The notes beneath the pieces were generated by a model that worked only from the letters and a program-made list of their open reading frames with translations, did not search any database and was not told where the DNA came from. From Balaenoptera acutorostrata (Eukaryota; Chordata; Mammalia; Artiodactyla; Balaenopteridae): DNA of 64,000 nt. The DNA lies in NCBI RefSeq assembly GCF_949987535.1, contig NC_080082.1, positions 47,902,374 through 47,966,373 of the forward strand, given 5' to 3'. Every line of letters begins with the position of its first letter. Positions within the stretch are counted from its first letter, which is position 1. This document shows positions 54,891 through 64,000 of the stretch, piece by piece. A program made the translations under genes and the position numbers.

Positions 54891-56477
54891 TCCTACCACT
54901 CTCAGATTTTTGTCATCTCCTTCTACTACCCTAAAGCTCCAATCGCCTTTACAGTTTGTCACATATACGTGTCACTTGTACTATTATCGACTTAATAGTC
55001 TTCTTTAAAATTACTCACTTTAAAACACACACTTCTGTCATACAATAGTTAAAGAAATATAGTTTGTATAATAAATACTATATCTAGTGCAATAACCCAC
55101 AATTTTATTAGAAATGAAAATCCTAATCAGACCTGACTAGTTTTCAGAAATAAATAAATAAATAAATAAATAAATAAAAATAAATAAAATAAAATTACTC
55201 ACTTTAACAAACTTTATTTTAAAACACAACTATGTCATAACAATAAGCAGAAAACCAGTGTTACTTTGACCTATGCGGACATACACATAAAAGTGAATAT
55301 AGTGAAAACCAAAATCTGTTATTTAATCTCGCCCAAAACCTTTGCCTTCTTGAGCTGCTTCTTTTATTAAAAAGGAAGAAGAGCAAGAAAAGGAAGCCTG
55401 GTGTTAAGGATACACCAGCCCACCCTGATACTAGCTTCAGAGGAAAAGAAGCACTTCTCTGTGCATCCCAACAGGCATCTCCTGGCTCTGTGAACCATCT
55501 GTGTGTCACTCCTTGAGGCTGTGCAGGACCAGACATCTCTAGACATTCTCATGGCTCCTTGCAGGGGGCTCACAGGCCTGAGCCCGTATCTCTGATCCTG
55601 CTGCGATCAGGAAATGAGAGCTGCTGCAGCTGACCCAGCAGGAGAGTAACATCTAACCTCCTATTTGTCAACCCAGTTGGTGGTGTGTGTCACAAGAACT
55701 GCCAGGGAGCCCCCTGTGCTCCTAACAAAAGAGTCGGGGTGGGTATTTCTGAGATAGGCAAAGGTTAAAAAATCTCAACTGCAAACAACTATTTTGTGAA
55801 GTCCCTGTTTTACTATCTGGCTGGGGCCAGCAGTTGACTGTCCAGGTACTCAGTTTCTTTAAGTAACATGTAAGTCACACCTCCTAAGACCTGCTTGTTG
55901 ACAAAAGGAGCACTGGCTTCTCTAGGGGCAGCCTGATGTACATCCTCTCTTGGAGAATCTGATGAAATTTGCCAAATTAAAAGCAGAAATCACAAGTTAA
56001 CCCTTAAGTGAGTGAAATTCATTGTAAATTATAGACCCAATTTTGCAATTTTTATGAAAAAAAATCTTAGAAATTGAAGCCATATGGTGCCATGGAGCAC
56101 TGACATGAGAAAACCACACTAGATTTGGCAAGCTCTGCCACAAAGTCACCTTGGCCAGATCCTTCTACCCCTTGCGACCTCAGTTTCCCCAGCTCTGAAA
56201 TATGGTCTTAAATACATAGCAGTCATTTATTGCATACTTTATGACGGGAGCTGTGCTTTGCATTTTGCATACATGATCTCAGTTGATCCACAACCCTGTG
56301 AAATGGGTACTTTTTCATCCCCATTTTAAAGAGGAAGAAGCTGTCACCAGTCTGCTAAGTTAGATTGCCTGATGCAACACCATGCACTGTGCTACTCTAC
56401 ACTGTTCCTTGCAATTTAAAAGGAAAGATATTTTGTCATATTTGGAAGAAGTGATTATGGATTAAAAATAAATGAGT
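54891..56477. other. Intergenic sequence between RHPN2 and GPATCH1
   Basis: AT-rich, no gene seen. 56110-56380 contains weak MIR-like text (GACCTCAGTTTCCCCAGCTC). Confidence 0.4.
55147..55194. repeat. (AAAT)n microsatellite
   Basis: About ten AAAT units without an attached SINE, possibly a relic retroelement tail. Intergenic. Confidence 0.9.
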
Positions 56478-56835
56478 GGGACTTCCCTGGTGGCACAGTG
56501 GTTAAGAATCCTCCTGCCAATGCACAGGACACGGGTTTGAGCGCTGGTCCGGGAAGATCCCACATGCCGTGGAGTAACTAAGCCCATGCGCCACAACTAC
56601 TGAGCCTGCACTCTAGAGCCCGCGAGCCACAACTACTGAGCCCACGCACCGCAACTACTGAAGCCTGCGTGCCTAGAGCCCATGCTCCGCAACAAGAGAA
56701 GCCATCGCAATGAGAAACCCGTGCACTGCAGCGAAGAGTAGCCCCCGCTAGCCGCAACTAGAGAAAGCCCGCGCGCAGCAATGAAGACCCAACGCAGTCA
56801 AAATAAATAAATAAATAAATTTATAATAAATAAAT
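56478..56835 (+). mobile_element. CHR SINE, full length
   Basis: Standard long-tail form ending in AAATAAAT repeats. Duplications AAATAAATGAGT at 56466-56477 and 56836-56847. Confidence 0.92.
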
Positions 56836-56854
56836 AAATAAATGAGTGACAGAA

Positions 56855-57450
56855 TGGCAAAATATACCAAGTATTGGTGAGAATGTCAAGCAACCAGAAT
56901 CTCATACATTGCTTGTGGGAGTGTAGATTGGTACTACCACTTTGGAAAACTGGCATTTTCTACTGAAGAGGGACATATGCATAACTTATGAACCAGCAAT
57001 TCCAAATCTAGGTAGATAACCAACAGAAATGCATACATCTGTTCTCCATAAAACATGTACAAGAATGTTCACAGCTGCACTTTTCAAAATAGCCCCTAAC
57101 TGGAAACTACTCTAATGCCCATCAACTGTAGAATGGATAAGAAATTGTGGCATATTCACATAATGAAAACGAACACATTACTATCACAAGCAACAAATAT
57201 GTTGTGAGCAAAATATTTTGCTCACAAAAATATTGTTGAGCCAAAGAAGCAGAAAGTATACTGTATGATTCCATTTTACATAAAGTACAAAACAGAAAAA
57301 ATTAGTCTATTCTGGGATTATTGTTTCTGGGTTTTGGAAATTTTCTATTTCTTGACCTGCTTGTTGTTACACGGATGTGTTCACTTTGTGAAAATGCACA
57401 GAACTGTGTGCATATATTGTATTTCAGTAAGAAAACTCAACAGAAAAAAA
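56855..57450 (+). mobile_element. LINE-1 3' fragment
   Basis: Diverged ORF2 end and 3' UTR: TTGCTTGTGGGAGTGTAGAT, AACCAGCAATTCCAAATCTA and TGTATGATTCCATTTTACAT, ending in an A run near 57450. Intergenic. Confidence 0.75.
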
Positions 57451-57688
57451 AATGAGTGGCATTGATTCCCAAGCATATAGAGCAGGTTTCTTTGTATGTC
57501 ATGAGTGACCATCCCACTGCCAGCACTGATATGTGGACCCTAGGAACAAATTACTCCCTACCCAGATGATTCAGCCCATCTTCCTATTGGGCAGTTTCCT
57601 GAGATTTGTGCTTTCTTGCCTGTCTGAATAAGAAAGGAAGGGTATGTGGTGTTTAAGCTTCTACAGTTTTGCATAAAAACACATTGTT

Positions 57689-57956
57689 GAGAGAGTGGCA
57701 TGGACATATATATACTACCAAATGTAAAATAGATCGCTAGTGGGAAGCAGCCGCATAGCACAGGGAGATCAGCTCTGTGCTTTGTGTCCACCTAGAGGTG
57801 TGGGATAGGGAGGGTGGGAGGGAGACGCAAGAGGGAGGAGATATGGGGATTTATGTATATGTATAGCTGATTCACTTTGTTATACAGCAGAAACTAACAC
57901 ACCAGTGTAAAGCAATTATACTCCAATAAAGATGTAAAACACACACACACACACAC
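57689..57956 (+). mobile_element. Young 5'-truncated LINE-1 3' end with (AC)n tail
   Basis: Well-preserved 3' UTR (GAAGCAGCCGCATAGCACAG, ACTCCAATAAAGATGTAAAA), followed by an AC dinucleotide run in place of poly(A). Duplications AAAACACATTGTT at 57676-57688 and 57957-57969 flank it. It looks like one of the youngest LINE-1 insertions here. Confidence 0.87.
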
Positions 57957-58090
57957 AAAACACATTGTTTAGGGGTTCCTACTGCCAAGAATCAGGAGTA
58001 TTGGGTAATAAGTGACCAAGGTTGCAGATAAAGCATCCGGCCGTTCCTTCTGAAGATCTGGAGTCAGAAAGGTTGGTAATTACTGTTTTT

Positions 58091-58338
58091 ATTTGTTTTG
58101 TTTTTTAAATATTTATTTATTTATTTTGGCTGTGCCAGGTCTTCGTTGCAGCACGCGGGATCTTCGTGGCAGCACGCGGCTCTTAGTTGCTGCATGCGGA
58201 CTCTTAGTTGTGGCATGCGGACTCATAGTTGTGGCATGCATGCAGGATCTGGTTCCTCGACCAGGGTTCAAACCTGGGCCCCACCCCGCCCTCATTGGGA
58301 GTGCAGAGTCTTACCCACTGGACCACCAGGGAAGTCCC
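58091..58338 (-). mobile_element. CHR-type SINE, intermediate length
   Basis: TATTTATTTATTTTGGCTGT, several TTGTGGCATGCGGACTC units, reversed head. Duplications ATTACTGTTTT at 58079-58089 and 58339-58349. Confidence 0.9.
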
Positions 58339-59024
58339 ATTACTGTTTTACTAAATGCAGTGATTGTCAGAAATCTAATTAAGTAAACTCTCAGTAATAA
58401 ATTTATTGGGTTTTTCTTGCCTCTTTAGAAGCTATAAGCTGTAAGAAAATTATTTGGGGTAATTCAGAAATAAAATCACGGACCTTCATGATTTGTCTGG
58501 CTGTATGGGTTAGCCCCCAACCTTCTTTACTTTCAATATCTACATTTATTCACATGAGGATCAAAGGGTGATGCTGGGACCCTGCAGGGCTTCAATAAAC
58601 AAAGATGCTTTCTCTTTAGTAGATTAAATTTCTCACGGCAGGAAAAGGGCTAATACATACAAAAACCTTTAAAATGAAAACTAAGACACTGACATAAAAA
58701 TGTTTTGGAAAGAATACTATGGATGTAGCTCAAAACAAAAATTCAAGGGGTACAATGCTGTATACATGTATCCCTCCTGCTGTGATTTCCTTTGATCAGT
58801 GGCAACCACTGTTACCAGATTGTTTGGGGAGTTCACTGGAGATACAGCATATGTGTGGGTGTATTGTGTCCCTACATTGTGGATGTAATATGTTTTCTTT
58901 TAATATAAATGGCAGCATCCTGTGTACTCCGTCTCACCCCCTGTTTTGCTCATTTGACAGCATATGTTGGATATATACCCCACCAGCATTTTAAAATGCT
59001 TTATAGTATTCTATCATATAGGTT

Positions 59025-59660
59025 GTTCCAGTTACTATTGCTGTTAACAAATTACTGCAAATCTTAATGGCTCCAAACAAGAACAATCATTTTATTATTA
59101 CCTCTCATGGTTCCAGAGGTGGCTGTACTCAGCTAAAAGGTTCTTGCTTGTGGTCTCTCATGCAGCTGTAGTCAGATGGCTGCTGGAACTGGAGTCATTT
59201 TGAATCATCCTTGCTCATGTGTCTGGTGATTGATACTGATTGTTAACTGGAACCTCAGCTGGGTCATAGGCTGGAATACCTACACATAGCGTCTCTTCAT
59301 GGCCTGGGCTTCCTCACAGAATGGAGGTTGGGTTCCAAGGTCCAGCATCCCAAGAAACAGAAAGTTGGAGCTACCAGTTTCTGTTTTTCTTTTTTCTTTT
59401 TCTTTTTGGCCATGCCGGATGGCTTGTGTGATCTTAGTTCTCTGACCAGGGATCGAATCCCAGCCCCTACAGTGAAAACACCGAGTCCTAACCACTGGAA
59501 CTCCAGGGAATTCCTGCTACCAGTTTCTTCAAGCTTGGGTGTGGGAAATGTTATATTGTCAGTTTCACTGTATTCTTTTGGTCAAGCAGTCATGGAGCTT
59601 AGATTCAAGGGAGGGGACATAGACTCCACTTTTCGACCAGAAACTTGCCAAAAATTTTGA
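59025..59660. repeat. Ancient interspersed repeat split by a SINE
   Basis: CAGTTACTATTGCTGTTAAC and AAATTACTGCAAATCTTAAT start a widespread mammalian repeat pattern that continues past the SINE at 59383-59515. Family not assigned. Confidence 0.4.
59383..59515 (-). mobile_element. CHR-type SINE, short
   Basis: T-rich start, GGCCATGCCGGATGGCTTGT, reversed head. Duplications GCTACCAGTTTCT at 59370-59382 and 59516-59528. Confidence 0.9.
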
Positions 59661-59687
59661 GGTTGTGTTTTTAAAATAATTTTTTTT

Positions 59688-60056
59688 GGCCTTGCTGTGA
59701 GGCATGCAGGGATCTTAGTTCCTTGATCAGGGGTCGAATCTGTGCTCCCTGCACTGGGACCTCAGAGTCTTTTTTAAAAAAAAAGATTTATTTATTTATT
59801 TATTTATTTTTGGCTGCATCGGGTCTTAGTTGCGGCACGTGGGATCTTCACTGAGGCATGCGGGATCTTTCGTTGCGGTGCCCAGGCTTCTCTCTAGTTG
59901 TGGCATGGGGTTTTCTCTCTCTCTAGTTGTGGTTCGCAGGCTCAGTAGCTGCCCCGGGGCATGTGGGATCTTAGTTCCCCGACCAGGGATCGAATCCGCG
60001 TCCCCTGCATTGGAAGGCGGATGGATTCTTTACCACTGGACCACCAGGGAAGTCCC
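59688..60056 (-). mobile_element. Composite of two CHR SINEs between one pair of duplications
   Basis: A short-type SINE (GGCCTTGCTGTGAGGCATGC) stops at CAGAGTCT near 59770 and a longer type follows (GGCTGCATCGGGTCTTAGTT) to the shared reversed head. One duplication pair, TAAAATAATTTTTTTT, flanks the whole at 59672-59687 and 60057-60072. Confidence 0.82.
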
Positions 60057-60117
60057 TAAAATAATTTTTTTTTAAAAGTCATGTACCATGACTTATTTAA
60101 TTCGTTCTTCATTCTTT

Positions 60118-60520
60118 TCTTCAAATTACTTATTGAGTGCTTACTACATTCCAAGCACTGTTCCAAGCTCTGAGGATACAGCAAAGGAAGAAAGAAAAAC
60201 TGGCTCAGACCTGTCTTCTTGGAGCTTACGTTCCAAGGGGAGCTTACATTCCATTCCATTGGGAGAGAAAGACAATAGACATATAAATAGGTAAACCAAA
60301 TTATATAAGGTGACAAATGTTGTGGAAAATATATAGTAGGGTAGGGGGTGATAGGGGTTGTTTTTTAGAATAGGGTCAGAAAAGTTTTCGCTGAGTAAGT
60401 AACCTTTGAGCAGAGACCTGAAGCAAGTGAGGCAATGAATCATGCTTGTAGTATTCCAAGCAGCGGGGACAGTGAATGCAAAGGCCTTGAGTCCAGAGTG
60501 TGCTTGGAATGCTCAAGAAA
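60118..60520 (+). repeat. Ancient interspersed repeat, most complete copy
   Basis: TTACTTATTGAGTGCTTACT, GCACTGTTCCAAGCTCTGAG, GACCTGAAGCAAGTGAGGCA and AATGCAAAGGCCTTGAGT in order. A local near-duplication of GGAGCTTACGTTCCA lies at 60221-60257. Confidence 0.5.
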
Positions 60521-60729
60521 CATTCTCAATCCCAGAGATTCTGATTCAGGAGGCCTGGGGGACGGGTAGGAGGGACATTTTAGCAACATGTTAGTGATTC
60601 TCACTCACACAGACTTCTGACCCTCATTTTGCAGACCCAGGCTTCGTTTCTCTCTTCTGTAAGAAGGAGGTTTGCAGTGGGATAACAGAACCCTATTGGA
60701 CAGATGTTTGTTTCTTTAGCTTCAATAAG

Positions 60730-60945
60730 GGAGCCCTCAGCGTCCCTCACCCCACCTCACAGCAGCCTTTTGCTTGTCCGCTTGCATTTTCTTTCTCCTT
60801 TCTCGTTTTCTTCGTTCTCTTTTCAAATTTCTTTCCTATTTTATTTTTCTCTTTATTCCTGTTTTCCTCTGCCCCCACCACGCCCCCCCCTTTCCTTCTC
60901 CTTTTCTTTTAATCTCTTCTTCCTTTATTTTTCTCATTGACCAAG
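60730..60945. repeat. Pyrimidine-rich tract
   Basis: A long C/T-biased stretch (CTTTCTCCTTTCTCGTTTTC and similar) ending about 570 bp before the GPATCH1 ATG. The long open frames across it reflect composition, not genes. Confidence 0.7.
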
Positions 60946-61179
60946 TGTTGTCCCAAGCTACCTTCACCGTGGGCATCAGGGTTCCCCTGTCTGAATCCTT
61001 TCAGAGGTGTGGAAGGGGACTCCAGTTACGTCAACCTAAGGGTGACATATACAGAGTGCGTGTGTCTATCTGGGAGTACAGGCAAGTTCCCGCAGATGGC
61101 AGGGGTAGGACTGAGGGGAGCAGGGTCTGCCGGCAGGGGAAGTGGGGGAAGAGCACGGACCGGGTTGGGGAGGGGTGTG

Positions 61180-61516
61180 GGGTGGGCAGACTTCGCGGAG
61201 AACCACCCCTGCAGCTCGACAGCGGAGTGCCTTCCACCTTCTCCCAGGCGCCTCCTCCTGACCGGCACATGGTGGAGCTAGGATGGGATGTCGTGGCAGC
61301 CAAAGCCTCCGAGACAACTCCTGCCGGGGTCCGCCTCCCACAGGACGGGTTTGAGAACCACCCGGCGCAGATCCGAGAGAGGCTTGCCGGGCGGGGTGAG
61401 CACTTTCCGTCACCTGCGCTTAGAGCTTCGCTGCGGTTCGCGGAGATTAAAGCGCGGAAGGCATTTTGCCCATTGAGGCCTCCGTAGCGAGGGGGCGAGG
61501 CCCGGAAGGGAGCAGG
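61180..61516 (+). promoter_or_regulatory. GPATCH1: GPATCH1 CpG-island promoter and 5' UTR
   Basis: GC- and CpG-rich sequence leads into the GPATCH1 start and continues to about 61700. An ETS/GABP-type core, CCGGAAG, lies at 61502-61508, nine bases before the ATG, a common arrangement in housekeeping genes. No TATA box is visible. The start site was not determined. Confidence 0.6.
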
Positions 61517-61589
61517 ATGGCGGCGCTGGATGGAGACAGTGACGAGGATTTGGTCAGCTATGGGACGGGCCTGGAGCTGCTGGAAGAAG
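61517..61589 (+). CDS. GPATCH1: GPATCH1 coding exon 1
   Basis: Encodes MAALDGDSDEDLVSYGTGLE followed by LLEE and one base of the next codon, then a GT donor (GTGCGG) at 61590. This closely matches the acidic N-terminus of G-patch domain-containing protein 1, a spliceosome-associated protein reported to partner the helicase DHX35. The G-patch domain is in later exons. I did not find exon 2 in 61590-64000, so intron 1 exceeds 2.4 kb. The ATG was chosen by similarity; an in-frame ATG lies 17 codons upstream at 61466. The gene is divergent from RHPN2, as in human. Confidence 0.88.
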
Positions 61590-61879
61590 GTGCGGGCTAC
61601 ATTCGTCGCCGGGGCCTGTGGAAAACAGGCCGGGGGTCCAGGATTCGGGGCAAAAACGCACAACTCTATGCCAGACCTTGTCTGGCACCGGGGGAAAGGC
61701 TCGCCTGCTACGGGCTCTGGGAACAGCGATCGGAGAGGCGTGCACTGTGCTTGCGGGGTGCTCACGTTTTGCAGGGACGGATGGGAGGCCCGGAGGGATG
61801 GGAAGAAGAAAGATGACAAACAGGCTCGTGTGAGAGCGGGGGTAGGGGAAGAGCGGTGGTCAGGCAATGTTTTTCCTAG

Positions 61880-62110
61880 GAGAGGACGTTTGAGCTTAGC
61901 CTTGAAACAGAGAAAGGAAGCAACCGTACGAAGATTTGGGGGAAGAGCATTTCAGGCGAAGCGAACAGCAAGTGCAAAGGCTCTGAAGTCGGAGCCAGTT
62001 TGGCAAATTGAGGAACAGGCAGGACTGATGTGGGTGGAGCAGACAGCACCAGGGGGAGGCTGGTAGAAGATGACGTCAGAGGGGGAGGCGGGGGTTGAGT
62101 CTTAGTTGGT
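61880..62110 (+). repeat. Ancient interspersed repeat, 3' part
   Basis: GGGAAGAGCATTTCAGGCGA and ACAGCAAGTGCAAAGGCTCT match the 3' half of the family. It is inside GPATCH1 intron 1, close to the CpG island. Confidence 0.45.
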
Positions 62111-64000
62111 ATGGTCAGGGAGTTTGGATTTTAATACTAAGTGTAGAAGAGTCATGGGGGAGGGGGTTACACAAAGGAGGGATGTATATTTTTCAGATTA
62201 TTCTGTCCTCGATTTTGAGGGTAGGCGGGTTGGGGGTGGGTAGGAGTGAAGCAGGGAGATTAGCAAAAAGAGGCCAGGCGATGATGGTGGCGGTGGTTAA
62301 GTAGTGGTGAGTTGAGATGTGCTTTGAAAGCAGAGCTGACCCGACTCGCTGGTGGAATGTGGGGGTGAGTGCAAGATGAAGCAAGATTCTCCCCTGTGTT
62401 TCTGGTCTGATCCACTTAACGACTTGATTTGTTTCGTAAAGCATGTATTGGATGGCTAGTAAGGTCTGATGGCAGTGCTACCCCTGTGGGAAAGACAAAG
62501 GAAGTTTGGTGGGCTAGGAGTTATTTGCAGACTCTCCTTTTTTCCTACCCTGACCACACTGCCGTCAGGTTGGTTGTCCTTCTGGGACGTTGCCCCTGAT
62601 TACCCTCTTATTCCCTACAAACAGTTCTAATCATTAGAAACTTATGCCAGATGCTGGCCCTGTTCCTACTGTCTGCTTACAAAAGACAGAGAAATGCTAG
62701 TCTCCTGAAAGCTTCTTATGTGTTTAAAGACACCCCTTGCATTTCCTCTAAGACATCTCTGTACCACACTCAGTTTTCTAATAAATTAAGTTTAAAGTCC
62801 CCTCAACCCTAATTTGTTGGAGCTTTCTTCAAGCATGGGACCAGAGTGTGGGTAGACTGGGGTCATTATTAGTATGTCCTTCATTTTAGACTGTATTTCT
62901 TTACCACAATCTAAGCTCACATTAGCTTTATTAACAAACACATCATCCCATGGTCTCAAGGAATTGGTTGACAAAGATTCTTAATTTGAGGGGTTTCAAA
63001 TCTAGTTGAGAACAAAAGTATGAGGTTCACAAGTGCTAAAGTATGTGATGTAGAGAGGAAATAACCTACACAAGCTAACAGGGAAACCTGAGAAGGCAGG
63101 ATGGGACCCCTTGAAAACTGGTTAGAATTTAGGTATGCAGGAAGAGGACAGGGTTAAACATGCATGGGTGGAGGTTATTACAGCCCTGCCAAGCAGGAGT
63201 TTGTGTCATTTCTATATTTCTGGTCTCACAGTTGTTTCCTTGTGAAGTGACATATTGTAAGTCATCAACTATTTGACCTATAGTTTTCTAATTCTTCCTG
63301 TTTTGATGGTGTATAAAATCTGTGATGAAGCCTAATGGTCTAGCCAGGCTCTTGAAGTAGAATGGACTTTTCCCCGCCCCCCCCCCCCCGGCCTAAAATT
63401 ACCCTTTAACTTCTCAGTACTAGGTGTTTTTGAGGATTGATCCATTGTTTCCTAAGCACCTTGAAGTTAAAACATACTCTGACTACATTTTACAATGTAA
63501 CATACTAGACCAATAATCACTTATACCTCCTACTTTGAAGTTCTAGTGACAGGTTAGACAAACATTGGTAGAGGAGGGACTCCATTACTTAATTAAAGTT
63601 GCTGGCCCTGACAGAAAGTTTTATTGGGTAAGAGAGTGGCTGATCTGTTACACACAGACTCATAGACACATAGGCCCTCTGGCCTGGAAGGAAGGTGCCT
63701 CAGTGCTTATCTAATCTTCCCTTAGGTACATTCACTTGGCTGTAGAATTCTCCTCATTGCCTGCTCATCCTGCACTCAGATTAATTTAGGACCATTTTCT
63801 TCTTCCTTGTTGTGACTCGCCCACTTAAAACTATCTGTGGCTCCCAGTCACCCACAGGACATACCCCAGACCCTGCAGCACTGTGTTCCAGGCCCGCTGC
63901 ACTATCTGCCTTTTTGGTTCCATCTTCCGTGCCTTCCCTGTCCTCCAGTCAGACTAGACTACTTTCTCAAACATCTGACCTTCTCCTTTTCGACCTCCTG
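62111..64000. other. GPATCH1: GPATCH1 intron 1 (left part)
   Basis: No second GPATCH1 exon, RNA gene or young repeat was recognised apart from the poly(C) run. The only open frames are short and motif-free. Confidence 0.5.
63374..63391. repeat. Poly(C) run
   Basis: Four C, a G, then about 13 C. It is prone to length errors in sequencing. GPATCH1 intron 1. Confidence 0.85.

Noticed and set aside
15121..59515. SINE heads as real tRNA genes
   Set aside because: They keep only tRNA-like promoter boxes, lack a full cloverleaf, and continue into SINE tails.
15121..60056. Reverse-strand frames translating SINEs (repeated [18 protein letters not shown] peptides)
   Set aside because: These come from the tRNA-derived SINE tails. 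They recur at every young copy and are not genes.
60774..61487. 237-codon plus-strand frame upstream of GPATCH1
   Set aside because: Its first part is a pyrimidine-tract translation (Phe/Leu/Ser-rich) and the rest is GC-rich promoter sequence.
53036..61517. Single bidirectional promoter for RHPN2 and GPATCH1
   Set aside because: The genes diverge, but the starts are about 8.5 kb apart with separate CpG islands and repeats between them.
61031..61867. 278-codon minus-strand frame opposite GPATCH1 exon 1
   Set aside because: It is antisense to a CpG-island promoter with Pro/Ser/Arg-rich composition, and no domain is seen.

Overview
The window is ordinary nuclear DNA from a mammal, most likely a cetacean. 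The evidence is about 25 copies of the tRNA-derived CHR-type SINE (5' end reading GGGACTTCCCTGGTGGCGCA) with the long cetacean-style tail, truncated LINE-1 elements, ancient MIR-like repeats, and no BovB LINE that would point to a ruminant. I cannot decide the species. Family names come from pattern recognition; no database search was run.

There are two protein-coding genes, arranged head to head. RHPN2 (rhophilin-2, a Rho-binding scaffold with HR1/REM, BRO1 and PDZ domains) lies on the minus strand. Fourteen exons, from 53036 down to 929, join in frame into 600 codons with GT/AG borders throughout. The last coding exon (about 86 residues in human) lies beyond the left edge. GPATCH1 (a G-patch spliceosomal protein) starts on the plus strand at 61517; only coding exon 1 (61517-61589) is present. 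The gap between the two start codons is about 8.5 kb, and each start sits in a CpG island. Human chromosome 19q13.11 has the same order and orientation.

Layout: 1-15022 holds RHPN2 exons 14 to 5; 15023-25775 holds exons 4 and 3 in repeat-rich introns; 25905-39799 is intron 2, with a many-layered LINE-1 nest; 39916-52967 is intron 1, with an LTR, a TPT1 processed pseudogene and SINEs; 52190-53700 is the RHPN2 CpG island; 53700-61180 is intergenic with SINEs and LINE-1; 61180-64000 holds the GPATCH1 promoter, exon 1 and part of intron 1. The two genes have unrelated jobs (Rho signalling/endosome and splicing), and nothing here suggests that they work together.

I found no undescribed multi-gene system. 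The observations most worth a second look are: a polyadenylated, 5'-truncated mariner transposase transcript flanked by 15-bp target-site duplications (retroposed rather than cut and pasted); an 18-bp perfect hairpin 117-155 nt upstream of RHPN2 exon 2; a 28-bp perfect palindrome; a two-donor ambiguity at RHPN2 exon 9; and several nested or composite retroelements.
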